Shown: positions 1-8,327 of the stretch, piece after piece
How positions within the stretch are numbered: position 1 is the first letter of the stretch
Layout: each line of letters opens with the position of its first letter
NCBI RefSeq assembly: GCF_036867135.1
Contig: NZ_JBAJIJ010000001.1
Location: 558,001 to 622,000 of the forward strand
Source of the DNA: Aeromicrobium sp. Sec7.5
GTDB lineage: Bacteria; Actinomycetota; Actinomycetes; Propionibacteriales; Nocardioidaceae
Direction: 5' to 3'
DNA length: 64,000 nucleotides
Program-made: the position numbers and the translations under genes
The notes under the pieces: model-generated
What the model was told of the DNA's origin: nothing
What the model saw: the letters and a program-made list of their open reading frames with translations, nothing else
Database searches by the model: none

Positions 1-1
1 C

Positions 2-295
2 TTCGCGGTGCTGCGTGCTGCCTTTGGAGACGCGCACTTCGCGACGCTCGACGACTACGAGCAGCTCGCTGCGTCGAACGGGTTGGTGGTCGACCGGCGC
101 GAGGACCTCACGGCCGCGACGCTGCCGACCTTCGACCGGTGGCGGGCCAACGCCGACCGGAACCACGACGCCGTGGTCGACCTGATCGGCGTCGACGGGC
201 ATTCGGCGTTCGTCCGCTCGTGCGACATCCTCGAGGCGTTCTGGCGCGACGGCACGTTCGGCTACGGCCTGGTCTCGGCGACCCGCCCCCACTGA
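2..295 (+). CDS. SAM-dependent methyltransferase, C-terminal part (cut by window edge)
   Basis: This is the 3' end of a gene that starts upstream of the window; the reading frame is open from base 2 to the TGA at 293-295. The visible 97 residues resemble the C-terminal third of small-molecule methyltransferases of the ubiquinone/sterol type: a 'FATLDDYEQLAASNGL' segment, typical of the helix before a late beta strand, then a Thr/Pro/Trp-containing 'LPTFDRW' motif. The SAM-binding Rossmann part lies outside the window, so substrate and fold are inferred. It is followed after 150 bp by an acyl carrier protein gene on the same strand and may belong to the same surface-polymer or acyl-modification cluster. 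Confidence 0.6.
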   Translation, partial: FAVLRAAFGDAHFATLDDYEQLAASNGLVVDRREDLTAATLPTFDRWRANADRNHDAVVDLIGVDGHSAFVRSCDILEAFWRDGTFGYGLVSATRPH

Positions 296-445
296 TCCGA
301 GGAAGCACCGCCCCGTGTGACCCACGTCCGCCCCCGCGCGGGCCAAACCCTCCTGCCGGTCCCGTCCGGCATGGCAGGATGAACCGACTCGTCGCCCCCG
401 TGGGTCCGCCGCGGACCACGACATCGCTAGGAGAACCCCCGGACC

Positions 446-685
446 ATGAGCACTGCGCCCGCTGACGTCCAGAAGACCGTCACCGAGTTCCTGACGTCGA
501 TCGACAAGCTGCCGGAGGGATTCGGCGCCGACACGCCGTTGTACGCCGACGGCGCGGAGCTCGACTCGCTCGAGACCGCGGAGCTCTCGGCCACGCTCGA
601 GGACGTCCACGGCAGCGACCCGTACTCGATCGGTGAGATGCCGCAGACGCTCGGCGAGATCCTCGCCTTCTACGCCGGCGCCTGA
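446..685 (+). CDS. Acyl carrier protein
   Basis: A 79-residue acidic protein with the four-helix acyl/peptidyl carrier layout. Ser41 in 'LDSLETAEL' sits at the start of helix II in the D-S-L context that receives 4'-phosphopantetheine. An AGGAGAA ribosome site at 429-435 precedes the ATG. The next gene, an AMP-forming ligase, begins 8 bp after the stop, and a FabG-type reductase follows, so this ACP probably carries an acyl group that is loaded by the ligase and reduced or transferred in trans. It is not the housekeeping fatty-acid ACP by context: no fab genes are near. The cargo cannot be told from sequence. Confidence 0.85.
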   Translation: MSTAPADVQKTVTEFLTSIDKLPEGFGADTPLYADGAELDSLETAELSATLEDVHGSDPYSIGEMPQTLGEILAFYAGA

Positions 686-692
686 TCGACCC

Positions 693-2063
693 TTGGACGA
701 GCTGCTCCGCCGGGTCGCCGCGGTCGACCCCGACCGGGTCGCCGTGGTCACCCACGACGACCGGCGCACCTACGCGCAGGTGGCCGACGATGCCCTTCGT
801 GTCGCCGCGGCGCTGACCGAGCGCGGCATCCGTCGGTTCGCGATCGCGGAGGTCGAGGCCGCCGCCGTGCTGCCGCTGCTGGCCGGCGCGTCGCTCGTGG
901 GGGCCGAGGCCTGCCAGTACCCGCCCGACTCGCCCGACGACCTGCGGTCCCTCGTCGAGCGCTTCGAGCACGAGGTGCTCGTGACCGATCGCGACGACCT
1001 GCAGGGCCTCGCGGCGCAGGTGCTTCCCACCCGGGCACTCCTCGACGGCGCGACGCCCGGGGCGGACGTGCAGGTCGACGCCACGCCGCCCGGCGGCGTG
1101 CGCCCCCACCTGGTCCTCACGACCGGCACCACGGGGGCCCCGCGCGGCGTCCGCCACGACTGGAACCGCCTCGTGCGGGGCACGGCCCGCGTGCGCCCGG
1201 CGCCCGACGAGCGCTGGCTGCTCGCGTTCGGCCTGCACCAGTTCGCCGGCCTGCAGGTGCTGCTCCACGTCGCCGCCGCGGGCTCGGTGCTCGTCGCCCC
1301 CGCGCCGCGCCGACCGATCGAGGGTCTCGAGGCCATGCGGGCGCTTGACGTCACCCACGCGAGCGCGACCCCCACCTACTGGCGCTTCCTCGTCGCGCAG
1401 CTGCGCTCCGACGGCGGACCGGTGCCCGGCCTGCGCCAGGTCACGCTCGGCGGCGAGGCGATCCCTGGCCCGCTGCTCGGCGAGCTGCGGGCGGCGTTTC
1501 CCGACGCCTCCGTGTCGCAGGTCTATGCGGCCTCGGAGTTCGGCTCGACCGGATCCATGCGCGACGGCCGGGCGGGCCTGTCGGTCGACGTGCTCGACCG
1601 GGGCGACGACGCCGACGTCGACATGCGCATCGTCGAAGGCGAGCTCTGGATCCGATCCCGCACCGGCATGCTCGGCTACCACGGCGAGCCCGCCGTCGAG
1701 GCCGACGGGTGGCGCGCCACCGGCGACCGCGTCGAGATCGTGGGCGACCGCGTCCACTTCCGCGGACGCACGTCCGAGATCATCAACGTCGGGGGCGTCA
1801 AGGTGCACCCGCTGCCGATCGAGGACCGGGTCGCCGCGGTCGACGGCGTCGTCATGGCACGGGTCTACGGACGTCCCAACGCCATGACGGGCGCGATCGT
1901 CGCGCTCGAGGTCGTCGCGGCCCCCGGCACCGACCAGGCCGAGCTCAAGGCGGCCCTCAAGGCCGCCTGCGCCGACCTCGCACCTGCGGCGCGACCGCGC
2001 AGCATCACCTTCGTCGACGACATCGCCACCAAGGGCAGCAAGATCCTCAGGAGAGAACCGTGA
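693..2063 (+). CDS. AMP-forming acyl-CoA/acyl-ACP ligase
   Basis: ANL-superfamily adenylating enzyme, 456 residues. It shows the P-loop-like A3 motif '[16 protein letters not shown]', the hinge region '[13 protein letters not shown]', and the C-terminal catalytic lysine in 'TKGSKILR'. It is short for a long-chain ligase but normal for small ANL enzymes that load a carrier protein. The open frame extends upstream into the ACP gene, but the TTG at 693, 8 bp after the ACP stop, gives a normal N-terminus ([17 protein letters not shown]), so this start was chosen. The gene overlaps the next by 4 bp (GTGA), indicating translational coupling. Likely role: activation of an acyl acid and transfer to the adjacent ACP (inference). 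Confidence 0.85.
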   Translation: MDELLRRVAAVDPDRVAVVTHDDRRTYAQVADDALRVAAALTERGIRRFAIAEVEAAAVLPLLAGASLVGAEACQYPPDSPDDLRSLVERFEHEVLVTDRDDLQGLAAQVLPTRALLDGATPGADVQVDATPPGGVRPHLVLTTGTTGAPRGVRHDWNRLVRGTARVRPAPDERWLLAFGLHQFAGLQVLLHVAAAGSVLVAPAPRRPIEGLEAMRALDVTHASATPTYWRFLVAQLRSDGGPVPGLRQVTLGGEAIPGPLLGELRAAFPDASVSQVYAASEFGSTGSMRDGRAGLSVDVLDRGDDADVDMRIVEGELWIRSRTGMLGYHGEPAVEADGWRATGDRVEIVGDRVHFRGRTSEIINVGGVKVHPLPIEDRVAAVDGVVMARVYGRPNAMTGAIVALEVVAAPGTDQAELKAALKAACADLAPAARPRSITFVDDIATKGSKILRREP

Positions 2064-2824
2064 CCACGCACACCGAGAACGTCCAGACCCAGGCCCGCGA
2101 GCCGCGGGTCGTCATCGTGACCGGCGGCAGCCGCGGGCTCGGTGCCGGCATCGTCGAGTCCTATCTCGCCTCCGGCGACCGCGTCGCTGCGTGCGCACGC
2201 TCGGTCACGCCCGAGGTCGAGCGGTGGCGCACCGAGCACCCCGACCACTTCTTCTTCGCGACGGCCGACCTGTCGCGCTCCGAGGACGCGAAGTCGTTCG
2301 TCGACGCCGTGATCGAGACGTGGGACCACGTCGACGTCCTGATCAACAACGCCGGCGTCGCGCGTGACGGCATCCTCGGCCTGGCCTCGGACGAGGACAT
2401 CGACATCGTCGTCGACCTCAACATCAAGGGCACGCTCTACATGTCGCGCCTCGTGAGCCGTCGCATGCTGGCCCGCCGGTCCGGCTCGATCGTCAACATC
2501 TCCTCGATCGTCGGCCGGTCCGGCTACCGCGGGCTCGGCGTCTACAGCGCCACCAAGGCCGCGCTCGACGGCCTGACCCGCTCGATGGCGCGTGAGCTGG
2601 GCTCCCGCGGCATCACGGTCAACGGCATCGCCCCGGGCTACCTGCGCACCGAGATGAGCCACGGCCTCGACGAGGGCCAGATGGGCCAGATCGAGCGCCG
2701 CACACCGGCCGGTCGTCTCGGCGAGCCGGTCGACGTCGCGCGGGTGTGCCAGTTCCTGACCGACCCCGCCGGCAGCTACCTGACCGGCCAGGTCATCGTC
2801 GTCGACGGCGGCCTGACGAGCTAG
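2060..2824 (+). CDS. FabG-like 3-oxoacyl-ACP reductase (SDR)
   Basis: Classical short-chain dehydrogenase of 254 residues: cofactor motif '[10 protein letters not shown]', 'NNAG' at mid-protein, catalytic Ser in 'NISSIVG', and 'YSATK' with Tyr and Lys. The C-terminal '[12 protein letters not shown]' is typical of FabG. GTG start at 2060 with AGGAGA at 2048-2053, overlapping the ligase stop. It ends at TAG 2822-2824, immediately before an IS481-family insertion; the TAG is inside the IS target duplication and the gene is intact. With the ACP and ligase it could reduce a carrier-bound 3-oxoacyl group, or serve the polysaccharide locus. Confidence 0.88.
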   Translation: MTTHTENVQTQAREPRVVIVTGGSRGLGAGIVESYLASGDRVAACARSVTPEVERWRTEHPDHFFFATADLSRSEDAKSFVDAVIETWDHVDVLINNAGVARDGILGLASDEDIDIVVDLNIKGTLYMSRLVSRRMLARRSGSIVNISSIVGRSGYRGLGVYSATKAALDGLTRSMARELGSRGITVNGIAPGYLRTEMSHGLDEGQMGQIERRTPAGRLGEPVDVARVCQFLTDPAGSYLTGQVIVVDGGLTS

Positions 2825-2825
2825 T
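2820..2825. repeat. IS target-site duplication, left copy
   Basis: GCTAGT directly outside the left IS end; the same hexamer occurs at 3912-3917 outside the right end. Confidence 0.85.
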
Positions 2826-3911
2826 TGTACTCGGCTGACACGTTCATGACAGTCGGCTGATCGGGGGTCGTCCTCCGAGGGCTGAGTGGCGTCGTTGATT
2901 GTTGTAGTGCTCGAGCCAGGGTGCAAGGGCTTCGGTGCGGGCGGTGTTGCTGGTGAAGACCTGCCGGTAGGCCCACTCGACCTGCAGGGTGCGGTTGAAG
3001 CGCTCCACTTTCCCGTTCTGCCAGGGGCAGTGCGGTCGGATGGTGATGTGCTTGGCGCCGAGCTCCTCGATGGCGGCGGCGAAGTCGTTCGAGCGGGTGT
3101 AGTTCAGGGCGTTGTCGCTCATGACCTGACGAATCGTGATGCCGTGCGCGGCGAAGAACTCGCCGGCTCTGCGCAGGAAGTCTGCGCAGGTGGGTCCTTG
3201 TTCGTTGGGCAGGATCTCGGCATAGGCCAACCGGGAGTGGTCGTCGACGGCGGCGTGGACGTAGTCGAATCCGATGCGGGCCTTCTTGGCCGCGGAGGTC
3301 GATCCCATCTGGCGACCGTGCGCTCTCCAGCCGCCGCCGTCGGGGATCCGGCCGATCTTCTTGACGTCGATGTGGATCAGATCGCCCGGGAACTCGCGCT
3401 CATAACGCCGGGACGTGGTCTTCGAGGCGCGGATGACGTCTCCGGTCAGTGGGTCGCACTCGCGCAGCAGCGGGACCCGGTGACGGGCCAGGATCGCCCC
3501 GACCGTCCGGGCGGGGACACCCAGCTCGGGACCGAGAACGTCGGGGCCCTCACGATGAGTCCGGCGACGGGTCAACACCGCGGCCTCGATCACCGCTGGT
3601 GTTCGCCGCGGCTGGCGACGCGGACGCGACGACCGATCGCGAAGCCCGGCCTCGCCCTCGGTGCGGAACCGATTGACCCACCGGCTCGCGCACTGCCGTG
3701 AGACCCCCAGCTCTTTCGCGACATGGGCGACCGGCCGGCCGTCATCGATCACCCGCCTGGCGAGCAGACGACGACCATGAATGTTCAAACGGGCATTAGC
3801 GTGGGACACGAGGACCTCCTGGGCCTGTGGGCGACTTCGACATCTCCACTAAGCCCGGAGGTCCTCACCTTTCACAAGACCCCACCGTCACCAACGTCTC
3901 TGCTGAGTACA
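2826..3911. mobile_element. IS481-family insertion sequence, complete
   Basis: A 1086-bp element bounded by imperfect inverted repeats beginning TGTACTC. The left end (2826-2852) and the reverse complement of the right end (3885-3911) agree at about 21 of 27 positions, including TGTACTC, ACGTT and TGAC. It is flanked by a 6-bp direct duplication GCTAGT. It holds one transposase gene on the minus strand. TG...CA-type ends, size and single DDE transposase fit IS481. With one target copy and the element removed, the two flanking genes become convergent and overlapping. Confidence 0.9.
2844..3809 (-). CDS. IS481-family transposase
   Basis: 321 residues. An N-terminal helix-turn-helix ('HVAKELGVSRQCASRWVNRF') is followed by an RNase H-like DDE core: first Asp in 'LIHIDVKKIG', second in 'QVMSDNA', and Glu in 'QNGKVERFNRTL', with the C-terminal 'YNNQRRHSALGGRPP' motif of IS481/IS3-like integrase cores. 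GTG start at 3809 is preceded by GGAGG (minus strand, 3815-3819). The frame is intact from HTH to C-terminus, so the element looks potentially active. It moves the enclosing IS by cut-and-paste or copy-out chemistry of the DDE class. Confidence 0.93.
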   Translation of the reverse strand: MSHANARLNIHGRRLLARRVIDDGRPVAHVAKELGVSRQCASRWVNRFRTEGEAGLRDRSSRPRRQPRRTPAVIEAAVLTRRRTHREGPDVLGPELGVPARTVGAILARHRVPLLRECDPLTGDVIRASKTTSRRYEREFPGDLIHIDVKKIGRIPDGGGWRAHGRQMGSTSAAKKARIGFDYVHAAVDDHSRLAYAEILPNEQGPTCADFLRRAGEFFAAHGITIRQVMSDNALNYTRSNDFAAAIEELGAKHITIRPHCPWQNGKVERFNRTLQVEWAYRQVFTSNTARTEALAPWLEHYNNQRRHSALGGRPPISRLS

Positions 3912-5213
3912 GCTAGTCGCTCGCCCGCGGTGCCTTGCGGATGGCGCACGGAAGACTGCTCGGCCGAGGGCCAGGCAGCTCAGCAGCCCCACGGCCGCGA
4001 GGCTCATGCCGACCCCGTCGAGACTTTCACGCAGAGCCGAGAGTGCGATGCCGACGACCAGCACCGGTAGCAGGGCCAGCTCGACCCAGGAGGCGACGCC
4101 ACCGCGTCCCTGGCCCTGGAGTGCGGCGATCAGCACGCGCCGCAGAGCCAGGAGGCCGTCGGCCACGATCAGCCAACGCGCGACGCTGACGGCACCGACG
4201 AACTCCTCGCCGAACGCCAGCCGGATGACCGGCTCCACGAGGAGCTCGAGCACGGCGACGATCCCGCCCACCAGCACCAGCGAGATCGTGAACCAGCGGC
4301 GGACCACGGCGCGCTGCTGGGCGGGGTCGCCCTGGTGAGCGGCAACCCGCGGCAGGACGACGACGCTCACCGCGTTGCTGACGAGGCGGCAGAGGTTCGA
4401 GACGGCCAGGCCGGTGGCGAACAGACCGAGCGCCGTGGTCCCGAGCAGTCCACCGACAAGGATCCGCTCCAGGCCCAGACCGTCGAGGGGGCGCACGCCG
4501 CTGACGTAGTTGCCTCGGGCCTCGGACCAGAGCGATGCCTCGGGGACCCGTCGTTCGGCTCCGACGTCGTCACCACGTTCGGCAGGGAGCAGCGAGGCCA
4601 TGGCCACGAGCACGCTGAGCACACCGGTCGCGATGTAGGCCAGGAGGACGTCCGTCGCGCTCCAGCCCCAGTCGAGCGCCGCGACGACCGCCAGCGCGAT
4701 CGTGAACAGCCCCTGCGGGGTCAGTGCGACCCAGGCCATGCGCACGAGGCGTCCCTCGCCCTGCATCGCCCCGCCGATGATCGAGAAGAACAGTGTCTGC
4801 AGGGTCACGACGACCGCGATGACGGCAATCTCGAACCGTTGACCTGCTGCTCCGTCGTCGAGCAGCACCAGCATCAGGCCGCCGGCGACCAGGCACGGGA
4901 GGAGCAGCAGCCAGCCACGCCGGCGGAAGACGTGGCCGAGACCGTCGCGGGCGTTGGCCCCGCGTTCGGCGAGCAGCTTGGTGATGGCCGGGGGGAGGCA
5001 GCCGCCGAAGCTGAGCTGCGCGGCGAAGACGCTGACGGCCAGGACCAGGGCGATGACGCCTCGGCCCTCGACGCCCAGGAGCCGCGCCATGATGATGCCG
5101 GTCACGAGCGTGAGGAGCTGCAGGCCGAACGTGGCACTCACGATCAGCAGGAAGGTGAGGGCGTCACGGAGGGGCCGGACGGGGGAGGTCGTGTCGTTCG
5201 TCGCCTCCGTCAC
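3888..5213 (-). CDS. Wzx-like polysaccharide flippase (MATE/MVF-type), C-terminus altered by IS
   Basis: A 441-residue polytopic membrane protein with about 12-14 predicted hydrophobic segments and the N-terminal 'LLTLVTGIIMARLLGVEGRG' pattern typical of Wzx/polysaccharide transporters that flip lipid-linked repeat units. GTG at 5213 was chosen because it follows a TATGCT box by 6 nt and precedes a normal cytosolic N-terminus. The last 24 nt of coding sequence lie inside the right end of the IS481 element: without the insertion the frame would have run on into the SDR gene and ended in an Arg-rich tail, whereas now it ends SCTQQRRW. All membrane segments are intact, so function is probably retained. 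It works with the Wzy protein at 14779. Confidence 0.85.
   Translation of the reverse strand: MTEATNDTTSPVRPLRDALTFLLIVSATFGLQLLTLVTGIIMARLLGVEGRGVIALVLAVSVFAAQLSFGGCLPPAITKLLAERGANARDGLGHVFRRRGWLLLLPCLVAGGLMLVLLDDGAAGQRFEIAVIAVVVTLQTLFFSIIGGAMQGEGRLVRMAWVALTPQGLFTIALAVVAALDWGWSATDVLLAYIATGVLSVLVAMASLLPAERGDDVGAERRVPEASLWSEARGNYVSGVRPLDGLGLERILVGGLLGTTALGLFATGLAVSNLCRLVSNAVSVVVLPRVAAHQGDPAQQRAVVRRWFTISLVLVGGIVAVLELLVEPVIRLAFGEEFVGAVSVARWLIVADGLLALRRVLIAALQGQGRGGVASWVELALLPVLVVGIALSALRESLDGVGMSLAAVGLLSCLALGRAVFRAPSARHRGRATSCTQQRRW
3912..3917. repeat. IS target-site duplication, right copy
   Basis: GCTAGT just outside the right IS end, matching 2820-2825. Confidence 0.85.
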
Positions 5214-5219
5214 GCGTAG

Positions 5220-5225
5220 AGCATA
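5220..5225 (-). promoter_or_regulatory. -10 box of leaderless flippase transcript
   Basis: TATGCT on the minus strand, 6 nt before the GTG at 5213; no SD sequence fits between them. Confidence 0.5.
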
Positions 5226-5286
5226 CTGGCGCCTGCCGGTCGTGACCGGTGATCGTCGTTGCCGCTCGTCGATACGGAGAGACCCG

Positions 5287-6117
5287 ATGCCGCAGTCCCT
5301 TCCCCTGCCGATCCGGGTCCTCGTCAAGGGCGCGTCGACCGTGGGCTGGACGTCCTGGATGAACGGTCCGCGCCAGGACTTCATCGTGCCGCGCGTCATC
5401 GAGTCCGAGCTGCTGGCCGGGGGGCGACCGGTCGACCTCCGCACGTCCACGATGGCCTCGGAGAAGACCGACACGATCCTGGCCACCTGGCAGCAGGAGG
5501 TCGTCGGCTTCTCGCCCGACGCGATCGTGCTGGTCTACGGCCACTACGAGACGATCCACCTGATCCTGCCGCGGTGGCTCGAGATCCACGCCAACAGCCT
5601 GCGCGGGAAGCCGCGCCGGGCGGCGCTGCTCTACCGGCGCGCGGTGCTGCGCCCGGCCTGGAAGTTCCTCGCCCGGCTCCAGGCGGCCATCGACGCCCGC
5701 CTCGAGCCCACGCGGCTGCGTCCGAGGCGCCCCCGCAGGGTCGTCGCCGACCTGGAGACGTACATCGGCCACGTGCAGAAGGTCGCGAGCCCCATGGTGC
5801 TGCTGGTCGAGCTCCTGCCGCCGAGTCCCCGGGTGCGCTCCTGGTTCCCGGGGATGCCCCGTCGCATCGAGGTCATGAACGAGGCCGTGGCGGGCCTCGT
5901 CGACCGGCTCGACCTCCCGCACGTGCGGCACGTCGCGGTCCAGGACCTGGTCGACGAGCACTTCGACGGTGACCTCGACCGCGCCACGCCCGACGGATTC
6001 CACTACTCCCCGCAGCTGCACCGTCTCGTCGGCGAGCGCCTCGCCGGTCACATCTCGGCGTGGGCCGCGACCCAGTCCCACCTCGTGTCCGAAGACACCT
6101 CGCGGGAACGTCCGTGA
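5287..6117 (+). CDS. SGNH/GDSL-type hydrolase
   Basis: 276 residues with an SGNH-hydrolase pattern: an N-terminal strand and nucleophile loop 'VLVKGASTVGW' in place of the usual GDS, a central 'VLVYGHYE', and C-terminal 'DGFHYSP' with the Asp-x-x-His pair of the catalytic triad. A GGAGAG ribosome site lies 5 nt before the ATG at 5287. No signal peptide is evident, so a cytoplasmic or membrane-proximal enzyme is likely. In polysaccharide loci such proteins often add or remove O-acyl groups; here that would fit with the nearby ACP/ligase (inference). It is divergent from the flippase, with a 73-bp spacer. Confidence 0.7.
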   Translation: MPQSLPLPIRVLVKGASTVGWTSWMNGPRQDFIVPRVIESELLAGGRPVDLRTSTMASEKTDTILATWQQEVVGFSPDAIVLVYGHYETIHLILPRWLEIHANSLRGKPRRAALLYRRAVLRPAWKFLARLQAAIDARLEPTRLRPRRPRRVVADLETYIGHVQKVASPMVLLVELLPPSPRVRSWFPGMPRRIEVMNEAVAGLVDRLDLPHVRHVAVQDLVDEHFDGDLDRATPDGFHYSPQLHRLVGERLAGHISAWAATQSHLVSEDTSRERP

Positions 6118-6134
6118 GCGGCGCCGGACTTCCG

Positions 6135-6140
6135 TACGAT
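6135..6140 (+). promoter_or_regulatory. -10 box, leaderless start of methyltransferase
   Basis: TACGAT, 6 nt before the ATG at 6147. The box begins 17 bp after the stop codon of the preceding gene. Confidence 0.45.
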
Positions 6141-6146
6141 GCAGCC

Positions 6147-7160
6147 ATGTCGAGCCCCGTCCCCGTCGCCACGCCCGCCCGTCCGTCGGCGAAGCAGCGT
6201 GCCGCCCGTGTTCTTCCCTCCCCGGTCGTCGAGCGTCTGGACCGTGTCGTGTTCGGGGTCCGCAAGGGCCGCGTCCGCCTGACCCGGAAGGCTTTCGGGG
6301 CCCTGGGCTTCAACATCGTCAAGCGAGCCGACTACTACTCCACGCTCCCGGTGCTGGAGGAGATTGAGCAGACGCGCGAGCGCTGGGACAAGCCGAGCGA
6401 GCTCGTCGGCATCGACATCGACGTGCCCGCGCTGGTCGCGCGGCTCACGCAGCTCGCCGACGCCTGGGACGCCGAGTACCGCGAGACCACGGGTGACTTC
6501 CTCACGAACACGCGCCTCGGGTTCGGGCCCGGGTACCCGCACCTCGACTCGCGCACGCTCTACTTCATGCTCCGTGAGCACAAGCCGCGCCGCTACCTCG
6601 AGGTCGGCTCCGGACTGTCGACGTACTACGCCTCCCTCGCGGCGGCGCGCAACGCCGAGGAGGGGTCGCCGCTGGCCATCACGTGCATCGAGCCGTACCC
6701 CTTCGACGCGCTGCGCACGCTGCCGGACTTCTCCCTGGTCGAGGGATTCGTGCAGGACGTGCCTTTCGCGACCTTCGAGGAGCTCGAGGCCGGCGACGTG
6801 CTGTTCATCGACTCCTCGCACGCCCTCAAGATCGACAGCGATGTCGCGTACCTGTTCCTCGAGGTGCTGCCGCGGCTCAAGCCCGGCGTGCTGGTGCACA
6901 TCCACGACGTGCACTTCCCGTTCAACGGCCCCTACCCGGCCGACACCTGGCTGTTCGGCGAGCGCTGGCCCGTGTACTGGAACGAGGCGATGGTCGTGCA
7001 GACCTTCCTGACGTTCAACTCGGCCTACGAGGTCCTGCTCTCGGCGCCGATGATCCGGCACACCGACGAGTCGGTCCTGACCGGCCTGTTCGACGACTAC
7101 ACGCCGCTGAGCGAGGACGCGAACCCGCCGTCATCGCTCTGGCTGCGCCGGGTCGACTGA
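6147..7160 (+). CDS. Class I SAM-dependent methyltransferase (Methyltransf_24-like)
   Basis: 337 residues. After a basic N-terminal region of about 120 residues comes the SAM-binding motif I 'YLEVGSGLSTYYA', an acidic motif 'ITCIEPYP', and 'DVLFIDSSHALK', the Asp/Ser/His pattern of the Methyltransf_24 family common in surface-glycan clusters. 'LVHIHDVHFPF' may bind metal. The ATG at 6147 was chosen because of the TACGAT box 6 nt upstream; the frame is open further upstream but lacks a ribosome site. The gene is followed after 10 bp by the GDP-mannose dehydratase gene. The sugar or lipid methylated is unknown. Confidence 0.75.
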   Translation: MSSPVPVATPARPSAKQRAARVLPSPVVERLDRVVFGVRKGRVRLTRKAFGALGFNIVKRADYYSTLPVLEEIEQTRERWDKPSELVGIDIDVPALVARLTQLADAWDAEYRETTGDFLTNTRLGFGPGYPHLDSRTLYFMLREHKPRRYLEVGSGLSTYYASLAAARNAEEGSPLAITCIEPYPFDALRTLPDFSLVEGFVQDVPFATFEELEAGDVLFIDSSHALKIDSDVAYLFLEVLPRLKPGVLVHIHDVHFPFNGPYPADTWLFGERWPVYWNEAMVVQTFLTFNSAYEVLLSAPMIRHTDESVLTGLFDDYTPLSEDANPPSSLWLRRVD

Positions 7161-7170
7161 CTTCCGAGCC

Positions 7171-8202
7171 ATGACAGCCTCCGAGCCGGTGGCCCGGGTC
7201 GCCCTCGTCACCGGGGTCGCCGGCCAGGACGGCATGTACGTGTCGCGCCTGCTGATCGACCGCGGGTGGCACGTCGTCGGCACGACCCGACCAGGGTCGA
7301 GGAGCGTCGACCGGATGCGGCCGTACCTGGGCGGTGTCGAGGTCGTGGAGCACGATCAGCGCGACGTCGAGGGTTTCGCCGCGCTCCTGCGCCGGTACCG
7401 GCCCGAGGCGATCTACAACCTCGCCGGCTTCAGCGCGGTCCAGGCCAGCTGGAAGGCCGCCACCGAGGTCATGCTGACCAACAGCGTCGCCGTCGTCGAG
7501 ATGCTTGAGGCGGTCGTGCGCTTCCGCGACGATGCGGGGTTCGCGCCCCGCTTCATCCAGGCGTCCAGTGCCGAGATGTTCGGGCCGGAGACATCCGGGA
7601 TGCTGACCGAGGTCGTCGCCCACGACCCGCGCACGCCGTATGCGGTCTCCAAGAGCGCGGCCCACTACGCCGTCAACGCGTACCGCGACCGCCACGAGGT
7701 CTTCGGGTGCGGCTTCATCCTGTTCAACCACGAGAGCCCGTTCCGCGGCCGGCAGTTCATCGCCGGGCGGATCGCGCGGCTTGCGGCCGAGGTCTCGCTG
7801 GGGCGGCCCACACGTCTGACCCTCGGGGCCCTGGACGTCGAGCGCGACTGGGGCTCGGCCAGTGACGTCGCCGCGGCCCTCGTCGCCGCGGTCGACCACG
7901 ACTCCCCGGCCGACTACGTCGTGGCGACGGGGGAGAGCCACACCCTGCGCGACATGCTGCGGGTCGCCTTCGCGGCCGTCGGCCGCGACGACGCCCTCGA
8001 CCACGTCGACCTCCAGCCCGCGATGTGGAGCACGATCCAGGCCTCGAGCCTGCTCGGCGACTCCTCGCGGGCCCGCGAGCGCCTCGGGTGGCAGCCGCTC
8101 GTTGACTTCGAGACGCTGGTCGAAGGCATGGTGGAGACTGATCTTCGCCGTCTAGCGACGGGTGTGGAGGAGGCGGCCGACTACCTCGGAGCCCACCCGT
8201 GA
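7171..8202 (+). CDS. GDP-mannose 4,6-dehydratase family protein
   Basis: 343-residue extended SDR. The nucleotide motif is 'TGVAGQDGMYVSRLL', with the QDG variant that marks the GDP-mannose dehydratase group; further signatures are 'SSAEMFG', 'YAVSK' (Tyr/Lys of the catalytic site) and 'NHESPFRG'. The family converts GDP-D-mannose to GDP-4-dehydro-6-deoxy-D-mannose, a precursor of fucose, rhamnose, perosamine or 6-deoxytalose. No GDP-fucose synthase is in the window; the epimerase at 12203 might act on a related GDP sugar. It starts 10 bp after the previous gene, so it is likely cotranscribed. Confidence 0.85.
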   Translation: MTASEPVARVALVTGVAGQDGMYVSRLLIDRGWHVVGTTRPGSRSVDRMRPYLGGVEVVEHDQRDVEGFAALLRRYRPEAIYNLAGFSAVQASWKAATEVMLTNSVAVVEMLEAVVRFRDDAGFAPRFIQASSAEMFGPETSGMLTEVVAHDPRTPYAVSKSAAHYAVNAYRDRHEVFGCGFILFNHESPFRGRQFIAGRIARLAAEVSLGRPTRLTLGALDVERDWGSASDVAAALVAAVDHDSPADYVVATGESHTLRDMLRVAFAAVGRDDALDHVDLQPAMWSTIQASSLLGDSSRARERLGWQPLVDFETLVEGMVETDLRRLATGVEEAADYLGAHP

Positions 8203-8250
8203 CGATGGCCACGCGTTCCGCGAGTTGCGTCCGCTGGGCGTCCGGATCGA

Positions 8251-8256
8251 TATACT
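8251..8256 (+). promoter_or_regulatory. Candidate -10 element upstream of fkbM-type gene
   Basis: TATACT at 8251-8256 is AT-rich against the local background; a TTGCGT at 8225-8230 is a possible -35 but its 20-bp spacing is long. The downstream ATG at 8328 has its own SD, so this would be a leadered transcript. Confidence 0.4.
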
Positions 8257-8327
8257 CCTCGACGGCGACCGGGCCCGGTGGACGCCGACCGTGCGGCCTT
8301 GCGCCGCCCTACCTGTGAGGTGTCGAG

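Noticed and set aside
446-2824. Complete polyketide or fatty-acid synthase cluster
   Set aside because: No ketosynthase or acyltransferase is visible in the window; only a carrier, ligase and reductase are present.
2886-3701. 271-residue ORF opposite the transposase
   Set aside because: Shadow of the DDE transposase frame, which has all catalytic motifs.
2820-3917. Composite transposon around the polysaccharide genes
   Set aside because: Only one IS copy is present and it has its own target duplication, so it moved alone.
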